Positions 17,106-25,506 of a stretch of DNA of 64,000 bases are shown in pieces. The notes under the pieces are model-generated. The model was not told where the DNA came from. It ran no database searches and saw only the letters and a list, made by a program, of their open reading frames with translations. The position numbers and the translations under genes were made by a program. The stretch's first letter is position 1. Every line of letters starts with the position of its first letter. This DNA is from Candidatus Omnitrophota bacterium (GTDB lineage Bacteria > Hinthialibacterota > Hinthialibacteria > OLB16), in the NCBI GenBank assembly GCA_020632575.1, contig JACKFH010000018.1, positions 8,743 through 72,742 on the forward strand, written 5' to 3'.

Positions 17106-17402
17106 TCATCCGAGAATGGAATCTTTGGCCACTTTGGCGATTCGGAACTTGACCACCTTCTTGGCCGGAATGGTGATTTGTTCGCCGGTTTGCGGATTAC
17201 GGCCCATCCGTTCCGGGCGATCCACGAGGACCAATTTTCCGAAGCCCGGGAGAGTGAATCCCTTCTCTTTGGTTTTCGCCTCGGAGTACGCGACTTCGGC
17301 GAGTTCATCAAGCACAGTCGCGACCTGCTGTTTTTTTAGTCCGGATTTCTCGGCAAGAAGGTTCAACAACTGAGTCTTGGTTAACGATTTTTCACTCGAC
17401 AT
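17106..17402 (-). CDS. HU/IHF-family DNA-binding protein
   Basis: 98 residues, the standard HU length plus a few. It has N-terminal helices (LTKTQLLNLLAEKSGLKKQQ) and the beta-arm signature GRNPQTGEQITIPAKKVVKF. GFGKLVLVDRPERMGRNP matches the HU/IHF prosite region. It binds and bends DNA as a dimer in nucleoid organisation. A good SD, GAGGGGGA, stands about 8 bases before the ATG, and a terminator follows. Whether it is HU or IHF subunit-like cannot be settled from sequence alone. Confidence 0.9.
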   Translation of the reverse strand: MSSEKSLTKTQLLNLLAEKSGLKKQQVATVLDELAEVAYSEAKTKEKGFTLPGFGKLVLVDRPERMGRNPQTGEQITIPAKKVVKFRIAKVAKDSILG

Positions 17403-17585
17403 GGGAAAATCCCCCTCTCTTCTAATTCGTTTCTTATTGATGAGGCGGCCATTCTATGACCTCCGTTGCGTTTCCAAACGCCTGCTTGGTACTCCATTTT
17501 GCCCTGACGGTCAACTGGAACTGCCATTTTCACCCGGTTTGCGGCCCCTCGCAACCCCCGGTCCATTTCGCCCCTTTGCTATCGG

Positions 17586-17614
17586 TTGCTCAAGATTCCG
17601 CCCTCCGTTACACT
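17586..17614 (+). promoter_or_regulatory. Sigma-70-type promoter for the dapA operon
   Basis: TTGCTC (17586-17591), a 17-base spacer and TACACT (17609-17614). The start would be near 17621, about 15 bases ahead of the strong SD AAGGAGGAG (17636-17644) of dapA. Confidence 0.5.
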
Positions 17615-17652
17615 GAGGTCTCCCATTTTGACCGCAAGGAGGAGTCTGTCTA

Positions 17653-18603
17653 GTGACAAACCTGTTGAGGGGCTCGATGGTGGCCTTGGTCACCCCGATG
17701 AAAAGCGGGAAAGTTGATTATGGAGCATTGGAGCGGCTTTACCAGATTCAGGCCGCGGCCAAAACCGACGGGGTGGTAATCTGTGGGACTACTGGTGAAT
17801 CCGCCACAATGACCCATGGCGAGCACCAGGACGTCATCGAACACGCCTCGGAATTCTTCTCCACCGGCCTAGGTCCGGATGCTCCCCATCTGATCGTTGG
17901 AACAGGGAGCAACTCGACCCATGAAGCCGTCGCATTAACCGAATACGCCGCGGAAAAGGCGGTTTCCGGAGTTCTGGTGATTTCTCCTTACTACAACAAA
18001 CCGACTCCCAAAGGTCAAATCATTCATTTCCGCGAGATCGCCGCCGCGGCTGGTGAAATCCCCGTGATTCTCTACAATGTGCCGGGTCGGACAGGGCTGA
18101 ATATGACGGTGGAAACGACTTTGGAACTGGCCGAGGTTTCGAACATTGTGGGGACCAAGGAAGCCTCTGGGGACCTCTGCCAGGTCAGCGAAATCATCCG
18201 TCGGGCCCCCAAAGGTTTCTCAGTGGTGAGCGGGGAGGATAACCTGACTTTCCCAATGATGGCCCTGGGAGCGACCGGGGTCATTTCGGTGACCGCGAAT
18301 ATTGTGCCGGAAAAAGTGAGAGATATGGTTCACCTCTGCTTGGATGGCGATTTTGTGGGCGGACGAAAGATTCATCAGGATCTCTTCTCACTGACCGAAA
18401 CTCTGTTTTGTGAAACGAACCCAATTCCGGTGAAGACCGCCGTGAATTTGATGACTGGCTCAGCCGCCCCGGGTGGCGGCGTTTGGCCGGACGCCGGTGA
18501 GTTTCGTTTGCCGATGTGTCCGATGACCAATGCGGGATTGGATCGCCTCAAGAACGCTCTACGAGCAATGAATATCGAGATTGAATCAGGGGTTCACGTT
18601 TAA
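17653..18603 (+). CDS. dapA: 4-hydroxy-tetrahydrodipicolinate synthase
   Basis: 316 residues, slightly longer than usual at the C-terminus. The signature regions are GTTGESATMTHGEH, SPYYNKPTPKGQIIHF, LYNVPGRTGLNM with the active-site Tyr141, and GTKEASGD with the Schiff-base Lys169. It condenses pyruvate with aspartate semialdehyde in the first committed step to lysine and diaminopimelate, needed for peptidoglycan. The start is GTG, supported by AAGGAGGAG 8 bases upstream. Its stop codon overlaps the next start by one base (TAATG), so the TPR lipoprotein is translationally coupled. Confidence 0.95.
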   Translation: MTNLLRGSMVALVTPMKSGKVDYGALERLYQIQAAAKTDGVVICGTTGESATMTHGEHQDVIEHASEFFSTGLGPDAPHLIVGTGSNSTHEAVALTEYAAEKAVSGVLVISPYYNKPTPKGQIIHFREIAAAAGEIPVILYNVPGRTGLNMTVETTLELAEVSNIVGTKEASGDLCQVSEIIRRAPKGFSVVSGEDNLTFPMMALGATGVISVTANIVPEKVRDMVHLCLDGDFVGGRKIHQDLFSLTETLFCETNPIPVKTAVNLMTGSAAPGGGVWPDAGEFRLPMCPMTNAGLDRLKNALRAMNIEIESGVHV

Positions 18604-20042
18604 TGCCCTCATTTAAAATGGCGGTTCCACTTCTCTGTTCGGCTCTGCTTTTAAGCGGTTGCTACCTCCGAAAAGATGAAGAGGAGAAATTTCCGGATGA
18701 ATTCGCGCAGGGGCTCGACTACGCCGATGAGTCCAAGATCGATTATGTCGAGATGGATAATGGCGAGGATGAACTGTCATTCGACAATCAAGACCAAGGG
18801 GACCTGATCGCCAAAGCAAACACAGGCCGGTCTCGCGCGGACGATACGGCCTCGCTTTCCCCGGCGGCGGGTCAAGGCGGCCCATCCATCTGGGAATCCC
18901 CGGCGACTTCCTCCTCCTGGGATTCGCCCTCCGAGGAGCCAGTGGATGCTTCCGAGCCGGAACCCTTCCGATTTGGAGCCGATGACCAGGGGCTCGCATC
19001 CGATACCTCGGAGGTTCCCATCGCCGGGGCCCCGATAGGCGGAGGCGTGGTCCCGCCGGCTAGGGAGAAAACCGCTCCTCAGTCGCAATCGAAGGCCACC
19101 GCTTCTCCGGTCGATTCGTCACTTTCCGAATCCCCGTCAAGCGACCTCGATTTCTCGGTCGATTTCGATAATCCCTCGATGAGGTCCTCAAAATCGGGAA
19201 TGAGTTTTCCGGACCCCGCTCGGAAGCTAGCGGACACGAAGTCGGATTATGAGGACATGGTCTCCCCCTATCGAAAGCAGGCTGACTCGTTTTCCACCGA
19301 CCAATTCAAGCAAGAAGCGAGAAGCTCTTTCGACCAGTCGGTCGACGATATTTCCAATTCGGTCGATTCCCAGTTCAATTCGACCCGCTCCGAGATCGAG
19401 CAGGGAGCTTCTCAGTCGTTCGATGGGTCCCGCGCGGCCCAGGCGATCGCCTCCACCGCGACTGTCACGCCGAGACCGAATTCGAATTTGGATGAATCCC
19501 TGGACTCTCGTGTGGCAACCGCCAATCGAATCCCTCAAAACCGCAATATATCGATCGAGAGCGTCCCACCGCCCGACTCGGTTGGCGGAGTCGACACCGA
19601 AGTCGAGGAGGTGGGATCTCCTAAATCCTCCATGCGAGCCGGCGCCACCGCCACCCAGCCTTCCGCCGATCTTCCCGATCCGAAAACCTTGAAACAGCGT
19701 GGCATCGACGCTTACCACGCGCATGATTTTGACGCGGCGGTCACCGCGTTCCGCGACTATCTTTCGGCATACACGGAGGAGGAGGACGCTGTTCGGGCTT
19801 GGTTGGGTTACGCTCTCATGCAGGACCGACGCTACGGCGAGGCCTCCAAGGAATTCACCACCCTGCTCAACTCGGCCAACCCCGAGCTTCGGGCCGACGC
19901 TCACTACTATCTCGGAAGCATCTACGACAAACAGGGGAATTTCGAAGCCGCGAAGGTTCGCTGGGAACAGGTTGTGGAAAACTATCCCAACACCAAGGCC
20001 GCGGAAAAAGCCAGGAAGAGCCTTAGCCAAACATCGCCTTGA
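18603..20042 (+). CDS. TPR lipoprotein with long disordered linker
   Basis: 479 residues. A lipoprotein signal with lipobox (ALLLSGC) ends near residue 20. Residues about 25-345 are acidic, Ser/Pro/Asp-rich and low in complexity. The last 120 residues form three TPR-like helix pairs (TLKQRGIDAYHAHDFDAAVT, RAWLGYALMQDRRYGEAS, ADAHYYLGSIYDKQGNFEAA), resembling the C-terminal domain of CpoB/YbgF-type periplasmic proteins. It is probably anchored to a membrane with the TPRs extended by the linker, acting as a protein-interaction hub. It is translationally coupled to dapA in front and to the response-regulator gene behind (TTGA overlap). Confidence 0.75.
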   Translation: MPSFKMAVPLLCSALLLSGCYLRKDEEEKFPDEFAQGLDYADESKIDYVEMDNGEDELSFDNQDQGDLIAKANTGRSRADDTASLSPAAGQGGPSIWESPATSSSWDSPSEEPVDASEPEPFRFGADDQGLASDTSEVPIAGAPIGGGVVPPAREKTAPQSQSKATASPVDSSLSESPSSDLDFSVDFDNPSMRSSKSGMSFPDPARKLADTKSDYEDMVSPYRKQADSFSTDQFKQEARSSFDQSVDDISNSVDSQFNSTRSEIEQGASQSFDGSRAAQAIASTATVTPRPNSNLDESLDSRVATANRIPQNRNISIESVPPPDSVGGVDTEVEEVGSPKSSMRAGATATQPSADLPDPKTLKQRGIDAYHAHDFDAAVTAFRDYLSAYTEEEDAVRAWLGYALMQDRRYGEASKEFTTLLNSANPELRADAHYYLGSIYDKQGNFEAAKVRWEQVVENYPNTKAAEKARKSLSQTSP

Positions 20043-21832
20043 CACCAGCCAAGCCCGAGTCCGGTCCCAGCAACTGTGTCGCGATCATCGATGACGATGA
20101 GGATCTCAGGCTGCTCTTGCGCCACTCCCTCGAACTGAGAGGGTTCTCCGTCCTCGAGTTCGAGACCACCGAGGACGCCCTCGGCTGGGAAACCGCCGAG
20201 AAAACGGGCGCCGAGCCCCCTCTTTCCGAAGCCACTCTGCTGCTGCTCGATGTCAATTTGCCCGGAATCTCCGGCATCGAAACCATCGAACTCATCAAAA
20301 ACACCCCCGCTCTTCGCCACCTCGCGATCGCCATGCTCAGCGCGCATGGCGAGGTCGATGTCGTGCTGCGATGCATCAAGGCGGGGGCAAACGATTATTT
20401 TGTCAAACCGCTTGATCTACCCGAGGTCATGCGCCGGATCGACAAGTTGGTCCATGATCCGAGCGGAATTCTTCAAAAGAGTGGACAAGCCCAAGTCAGT
20501 TGGAATTTCCAGGAGTTCCTGGTTCGGGAACTGAAGCGCGCCGAGCGCAGCGAAGAGCCCCTCGGTCTCTTGCTTGGAGCCGTTCGGAAACTAAACCAGG
20601 CCTCGGATTCTCTCCAACCGGATGAGATCGCTTCCCTTTGGAGACAACCCTCTTCCGAGAACACGCCGCCGAGGGCACTGACCGAATCTTTTATCGAGTC
20701 GGTTCGGAGAAGGCTTCGGGAATACGATCTCATCGTCCCTTTCGGCATGGCCGAATTCGCGGTCATCCTTCCGGACACCCTCCCCGCCGGAACACAGACA
20801 GTGGTCCGGAAACTCCACGCGGTCTTTCAATCCGAATCCCCGTTCCCGCCGCTCCCGCGTCAGGAACGCTGGGCCATGCTCGTCGGCGGCGCCAACTACC
20901 CCGATGAGGGGCGCGACCGACTGACGCTATTCTCCACCGCGGAGCGAAACCTGACCGAGGATATTCCTGAAAAACCGAAACTTTCCTCGGATAAGGACTT
21001 GGTTTTCCTGAAAACCGTTCGATGCCACTCTTGTGGCCGGCACTTTTCATACCCCAAGGTGGCGGTCCGACGGCTCACTCCGATCGCGCGCGATTCGGAC
21101 TTTCGGATGGTCTTCGAGGATCTCGACCCCCTTCTGTATGGCGCAGTCGCATGTCCTCACTGTGGGTTTTCGGTTCTCGAGATGGACCTCAAGTCGGTGC
21201 GTCACTTGGAGCCCCCGGTGTTCCGCTGGCAGTACCGTTCCATCGAACCGGGCGAGAATTTTTTACACCCCTCTCAGACAATTGTTCCAGAGGAACTTTC
21301 GGAGCACCTGGCTCCGAGTTGGGAGGCCTGGATGGAAGAGAAAACCGTCGAGATTCCGCTCCATGAAATTCCCGAAACCATCGATTCGAGGAAAACCCTC
21401 TTGACGGAATCGAGAAAGCGACGCGGCGAAACGGAACTCATGACACTCGAGTCGGCCCTGGCCAACCACCTTCTCGCAAGACAGGTATACGACCGACTTG
21501 GCGCCTCCCCCCTTCGCCGAGCTCGTCTGGCCCATCGCATTGCGTGGCTCCATCGAATCGCGGACAATAAAGAGGATGAATCGAAACTCCTCGGCGAAGC
21601 GCTGGATTTCTACAAAACCGCCTTCCATTTCGAGGATCTGACCCACTCCAAGCCGAGCGAACTCGAGATCCTTTTTCTCCTGGGAGAACTCTCGTTCCGT
21701 ATCGACCGCGAAAACGACGCGGTCGCGATATTCGAGCATTTGGTTAGAGATCCCCGAGTTGAGGAGAGGGAGAGTTTCAAAAAGATGATTCACCGACGCT
21801 GGTATGAGGCTCGGAACGAACCCCTGCCTTGA
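20039..21832 (+). CDS. Response regulator: REC, degenerate GGDEF and DUF2225-like zinc-ribbon/TPR domains
   Basis: 597 residues with an unusual domain order. REC is at residues about 13-140, with acidic pocket DDD18-20, phosphoacceptor Asp71 in LLLDVNLPG and Lys in FVKPLDLP. A GGDEF-like domain follows (about 155-320) in which the active site reads FGMAEFAVILP, so diguanylate cyclase activity is not expected. Next is a zinc ribbon with two Cys pairs (RCHSCGRHF and ACPHCGFSVL), then a helical region (ANHLLARQVYDRLG, FLLGELSFRIDRENDAVAIF) as in DUF2225 proteins. There is no classical DNA-binding domain, so output is likely protein-protein. The start is a TTG overlapping the TPR gene stop. No histidine kinase is adjacent. 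Confidence 0.75.
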   Translation: MTPAKPESGPSNCVAIIDDDEDLRLLLRHSLELRGFSVLEFETTEDALGWETAEKTGAEPPLSEATLLLLDVNLPGISGIETIELIKNTPALRHLAIAMLSAHGEVDVVLRCIKAGANDYFVKPLDLPEVMRRIDKLVHDPSGILQKSGQAQVSWNFQEFLVRELKRAERSEEPLGLLLGAVRKLNQASDSLQPDEIASLWRQPSSENTPPRALTESFIESVRRRLREYDLIVPFGMAEFAVILPDTLPAGTQTVVRKLHAVFQSESPFPPLPRQERWAMLVGGANYPDEGRDRLTLFSTAERNLTEDIPEKPKLSSDKDLVFLKTVRCHSCGRHFSYPKVAVRRLTPIARDSDFRMVFEDLDPLLYGAVACPHCGFSVLEMDLKSVRHLEPPVFRWQYRSIEPGENFLHPSQTIVPEELSEHLAPSWEAWMEEKTVEIPLHEIPETIDSRKTLLTESRKRRGETELMTLESALANHLLARQVYDRLGASPLRRARLAHRIAWLHRIADNKEDESKLLGEALDFYKTAFHFEDLTHSKPSELEILFLLGELSFRIDRENDAVAIFEHLVRDPRVEERESFKKMIHRRWYEARNEPLP

Positions 21833-21910
21833 TCGGCGTCACTGGAAGGCGGTTCAAACGTTCGATAGAATAGGTTAGAGAGTATTGGATAGAGTGTACG
21901 ATCAGCTGCT

Positions 21911-22714
21911 ATGAACCAGAATAACGAGTATCACGAGGACAGAAGGACTCCCGATGAAATTGCCCGCGACCTCAAGATCGAGGCGCTCAGGCGACGCCGC
22001 TCGGTCCGTTATAGCGCTCGTCTTCGGCGCCACTTTTTCGCGGGTCTATTAGTGGTTGTCCCCATTGGGGTGACCATCTGGATCGTGGCGTGGCTGGTCA
22101 ATCTCATCGATGGAAAGACCCGCCATTTCCTCAATTCATTCCTCAACCAATTTGGGTGGGGGGAGAGTTATGTTATCCCCTTAGGTTTTGGTCTCCTGAT
22201 CGTCATCGTGGGAATCTGTTTTGTCGGCATGGTCGCCAGCAATTTCCTCGGCCGACGGTTCTTCGCGATGATCGAGAACCTGATTCGCAAGGTGCCGGGG
22301 GTCAGCTGGATTTTCAATGCCTCTCACCAAGTCAGCCACGCTTTTCTCAATCGCAAGAAAAGCGTCTTCACCGACGTCGTTTTTGTCGAGTACCCGCGCA
22401 AGGGAATCTATTCCATCGGGTTTGTCACGAATCGGACAGTGCCAGGTCTCCAGCTAGAGGGAGGGGAAGTGATTCGCTCCGTTTTCATTCCCACCACCCC
22501 GAATCCGACCTCGGGCTTCCTCCTGTTTGTGCCTGCGAGCCAATGCGCTCCTTGTCCAATGACAGTCGAGGAGTCGATGAAACTCATCATCAGCGGCGGC
22601 GTCGTGATTCCGGAATCTCTCACTGTCGAAATGACCGAACTGCCCATCCTACCCAATCTCGAGGTCCCCCAGGAAAACTCCGAAGATGTGGAATCAGTGG
22701 CGAAACTGGGCTGA
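21911..22714 (+). CDS. DUF502-family membrane protein
   Basis: 267 residues. A charged N-terminus is followed by two membrane segments (HFFAGLLVVVPIGVTIWIVA and GLLIVIVGICFVGMVASNFL). The conserved DUF502 stretch comes next: IENLIRKVPGVSWIFNASHQ, VVFVEYPRKGIYSIGFVTN and FIPTTPNPTSGFLLFVP, and later VEESMKLIISGGVVIPE. The family is widespread in diderms and its function is not established. It overlaps the next gene by 29 bases, so the two are probably cotranscribed. Confidence 0.85.
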   Translation: MNQNNEYHEDRRTPDEIARDLKIEALRRRRSVRYSARLRRHFFAGLLVVVPIGVTIWIVAWLVNLIDGKTRHFLNSFLNQFGWGESYVIPLGFGLLIVIVGICFVGMVASNFLGRRFFAMIENLIRKVPGVSWIFNASHQVSHAFLNRKKSVFTDVVFVEYPRKGIYSIGFVTNRTVPGLQLEGGEVIRSVFIPTTPNPTSGFLLFVPASQCAPCPMTVEESMKLIISGGVVIPESLTVEMTELPILPNLEVPQENSEDVESVAKLG

Positions 22715-23579
22715 GCGTTACGCCACTTCCTTCTTCCAATCGGCCGAATGGGCAGAGACGCTTATCCGGCATTACCCCTTTTACCATCCCGAACCGATTC
22801 ACAGCGAAAATTACTTCCTCCCGCTCATCCGGCACAAAAGGTGGGGATGGATCTCCGATTCGCTCTATGGCATGCCCCTGATGAGCACAGGTGGCCTCCT
22901 GGCGGCCGATGGAGATCGGGAGGAGGGTTGGCGACGCACGCTGGCGATCCTCGCCCGCAAACAAGTCGGAACGACAGTTCTCTCTCTCCCCACGGCGACT
23001 GGTCCGGTCACTCCCCCGGATGGATTTCAATCCTTGGAGGAGTCCACCCACTTGATCGATCTTCGCCCCGGCTGGGATTCCGTTTATTCCGGATTCAAGA
23101 AATCCTGCAAGGAGGCCATCCGAAGGGCCGGAAGACTTGGGGTGGAGGTTCAGAGAGAGGAGAACCCCGAGGGAGTCGAAGCCCATTGGAGTTTGATCAC
23201 CGGCGAATTCGAAAAATGGCGGCCCAATCCGCCGATCACGAGGGAGTTTATTAAGGACTTGGTGAATCTGCCCCAGGCCAGTCTATATATCGCCCGTGTC
23301 GAGGAGCGGCCCGTCCTCTCGCTCTTGTCGTTCGTTTATGGAGGGGAGCTTTTCCTTTGGCAATCCGCCAAGGCTTCCATCGAATTTCCACCGGGGACCA
23401 GCAATCTCCTTTCCTCAACCCTCTTCCGGGAGGCTTGCGAGGAGGGTGTTCAAACGGTGAATTACGGGACAAGCCTCGGCAACCGAAGCATCGAGAAATA
23501 CAAGGAATCGTATGGCGCGGTAAAAACCCCCTATATGATTCTGAAAAGGGTTCATCCTTTTGTCCGCTGGATACGATAA
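22686..23579 (+). CDS. FemAB/GNAT-like acyltransferase
   Basis: 297 residues with two tandem GNAT-like halves. The first half ends near FQSLEESTHLIDL. The second contains the typical FemAB-like phrases GWDSVYSGFKKSCKEAIRRA, VYGGELFLWQSAKASIEFPP and TVNYGTSLGNRSIEKYKESYGA. Members join amino acids or acyl groups to peptidoglycan precursors or exopolysaccharide-linked acceptors; the substrate here is unknown. It overlaps the DUF502 gene, and a hairpin without a T tract follows its stop. Confidence 0.75.
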   Translation: MWNQWRNWAERYATSFFQSAEWAETLIRHYPFYHPEPIHSENYFLPLIRHKRWGWISDSLYGMPLMSTGGLLAADGDREEGWRRTLAILARKQVGTTVLSLPTATGPVTPPDGFQSLEESTHLIDLRPGWDSVYSGFKKSCKEAIRRAGRLGVEVQREENPEGVEAHWSLITGEFEKWRPNPPITREFIKDLVNLPQASLYIARVEERPVLSLLSFVYGGELFLWQSAKASIEFPPGTSNLLSSTLFREACEEGVQTVNYGTSLGNRSIEKYKESYGAVKTPYMILKRVHPFVRWIR

Positions 23580-23606
23580 GCGGGACGTCGAGATCGCACG
23601 TCCCGC
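23580..23606. terminator. Possible terminator hairpin
   Basis: GCGGGACGT (23580-23588) pairs with ACGTCCCGC (23598-23606) around a 9-base loop, directly at the stop codon of the FemAB-like gene. No T run follows, so intrinsic termination is doubtful. Confidence 0.35.
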
Positions 23607-23669
23607 ACTCGTTAGCGGGTGCATTGACTGGTTTCCACCCCATTTCTCCGTTAGATTAAGGGAGGGCTG

Positions 23670-23687
23670 ATGGGTCGGAACGCGTAA
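23670..23687 (+). CDS. Five-codon mini-ORF in the ispG leader
   Basis: ATG at 23670, five codons (MGRNA) and TAA. It is preceded by GGGAGG at 23660-23665, a better SD than that of ispG itself. It may be a leader peptide that tunes ispG translation, or chance. Confidence 0.2.
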   Translation: MGRNA

Positions 23688-23733
23688 TCTGATCGACCTG
23701 ACAAATCTCAGACACGAGGCGGTTTTTCAAGGA

Positions 23734-24864
23734 ATGGTTGAAAGAAATCCCACGCGGGCGGTCATGGTTCGCGATCTTCAAATTGGCGGCGGCGCGCGCA
23801 TCAGTTATCAGTCGATGTGCGCCACCCGGACCCAGGATATTCAGGCCACGGTCGATCAGACCAACGCCCTCCATGAGGCGGGGGCCGATTTGGTCCGCAT
23901 TGCGATCGACAACAAGAAGGACCTTGACGCCCTGAAAGAGGTTCGCGCCCAAACCGAGGCGCGGCTCGTGGTCGACCTTCAGGAGAATTACCCTCTTGCC
24001 GAGGAGGTCGCCCCCTATGTCGACAAAATCCGCTACAACCCGGGCCACCTCCACCATCTTGAGAAAGAGAAACCGATCGAGGAAAAGGTTCGCTGGATTG
24101 TCGGGGTCGCCGAGAAGAATGACCTCGCTCTCCGTGTCGGCGTTAACTGCGGGTCGGTGGCTCCCGACTTCCTGGAGAAATATCCCGACGATTCGATGGA
24201 GGCCCTGGTCGCCAGCGCCGTTTGGCACTGTGAGATCCTGGATGGCCTCGGGTTCACACGTTATGTCGTCTCATTGAAAGACTCCGACCCTCAGAAAGTG
24301 ATCGAGGCAAACAAACGTTTCGCCGAGGAGCGCCCCGATGTCCCCCTCCATCTCGGAGTGACTGAGGCGGGAATGCCGCCCGAGGGCGTCATCAAAACCA
24401 GGATCGCTTACGAGCAACTGCTGACGAAAGGAATCGGCGACACTCTCCGTGTTTCATTGACAGTCCCGAATAACCGTAAGCACGAGGAGATTGAGGCCGC
24501 CCGTCAAATCGTGGAGGACATCGAGGCCGGTAGATTCCGTTCGGTCCCGGAGTTCTTTGGCAAGGGCCTCAACATCATCTCTTGCCCCTCCTGCTCCCGC
24601 GTTGAGAACGAGGCGTTTATCGATTTGGCCGAGGATGTCCGAGAGATGACCGCCTACGCCAAGGAACACAACCTGACCATCGCGGTCATGGGCTGCCGAG
24701 TGAATGGTCCCGGCGAAACCGACGACGCCGACCTCGGGCTATGGTGTGGGCCGACCCATGTCAACCTCAAAAAAGGCGAGGAGTCGATCGGTTCGTATCC
24801 TTACAACGAGATCATTTCGAAGTTGCGCGAGGAGTTGGACGTGTTGATCGCGGCCAAGGTTTGA
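23734..24864 (+). CDS. ispG: 4-hydroxy-3-methylbut-2-enyl diphosphate synthase (IspG)
   Basis: 376 residues, the two-domain form (TIM barrel plus C-terminal 4Fe-4S domain). The cluster ligands are Cys284, Cys287 (SCPSCSR) and Cys321 (MGCRVNGPGE), with the conserved Glu328. The N-terminus (RNPTRAV, DLQIGGGARI, QSMCATRTQDI) resembles planctomycete-type IspG. It reduces methylerythritol cyclodiphosphate to HMBPP in the non-mevalonate isoprenoid pathway. The ATG at 23734 matches the family start, though its AGGA lies directly against the start codon. A 5-codon mini-ORF with a strong SD precedes it (23670-23687). Confidence 0.95.
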   Translation: MVERNPTRAVMVRDLQIGGGARISYQSMCATRTQDIQATVDQTNALHEAGADLVRIAIDNKKDLDALKEVRAQTEARLVVDLQENYPLAEEVAPYVDKIRYNPGHLHHLEKEKPIEEKVRWIVGVAEKNDLALRVGVNCGSVAPDFLEKYPDDSMEALVASAVWHCEILDGLGFTRYVVSLKDSDPQKVIEANKRFAEERPDVPLHLGVTEAGMPPEGVIKTRIAYEQLLTKGIGDTLRVSLTVPNNRKHEEIEAARQIVEDIEAGRFRSVPEFFGKGLNIISCPSCSRVENEAFIDLAEDVREMTAYAKEHNLTIAVMGCRVNGPGETDDADLGLWCGPTHVNLKKGEESIGSYPYNEIISKLREELDVLIAAKV

Positions 24865-24901
24865 GAAGACCCGAAGGAGTCTCAGGGTCAATCGGAAGGA
24901 A

Positions 24902-25501
24902 CTAATCTCCTTGGATATACTCCTTGATCACCCCTGCGACCTCCTCGTTGTTTCGCCCTCCAATTTTGCCAAGGCTTGTCTGCCTTTCCTCATGGATTGC
25001 CCATTCAAGGGGCGTCAGCCCCGCGGCGTCTTTCGCTTTCGGGTCCGCTCCAGCCTCAAGTAACATCCTGGCCGACAGTGCATCGTTGAGAAAGGCGGCG
25101 CGGTGTAAGGCCGTGGAATCCTCCGCGCACCGAAGGTTGGGATCCGCCCCATACTCCAACAGAACCGCCACGATGGAGGGCCGTTCTTCCTGGACTGCGA
25201 TGATGAGCGGCGTCAATTGAAGGTGATCCTGTCTCAGGTTTGGATCCGCGCCTGCTTCCAGGATCAACTCCACCATCTCAGCCTGATTAAGATACACCGC
25301 CGAATGCAGGAGTCCCATTCCCTCAGGTTTGGAGTGAACCAAACTGGGGTTCTTTGTCAATTGTTCTCGGAGGGCTTCGACTTCGCCAGTCTTTATCAGT
25401 TGAAGTGGATCAACAGTGGAATTCTCATTACATCCGGCGAGTCCGAATAGCACCGGTGTTAGTAACGCCACAGAAAAAGAGGGGCGCACAGGAGAGAACA
25501 T
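24902..25501 (-). CDS. Ankyrin-repeat lipoprotein
   Basis: 199 residues. A lipoprotein signal with lipobox LFGLAGC ends near residue 24. Four or five ankyrin repeats follow, each with the GADPNLR/A-type turn (EAGADPNLRQ, YGADPNLRC, EAGADPKAKD) and a TPL or TALH helix start (LTPLIIAVQ, STALHRAAF, LTPLEWAIH). It is predicted to be membrane-anchored in the periplasm, where it would bind a partner protein. It lies downstream of the quinone oxidoreductase on the same strand with a 5-base gap. Confidence 0.8.
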   Translation of the reverse strand: MFSPVRPSFSVALLTPVLFGLAGCNENSTVDPLQLIKTGEVEALREQLTKNPSLVHSKPEGMGLLHSAVYLNQAEMVELILEAGADPNLRQDHLQLTPLIIAVQEERPSIVAVLLEYGADPNLRCAEDSTALHRAAFLNDALSARMLLEAGADPKAKDAAGLTPLEWAIHEERQTSLGKIGGRNNEEVAGVIKEYIQGD

Positions 25502-25506
25502 CGAAT

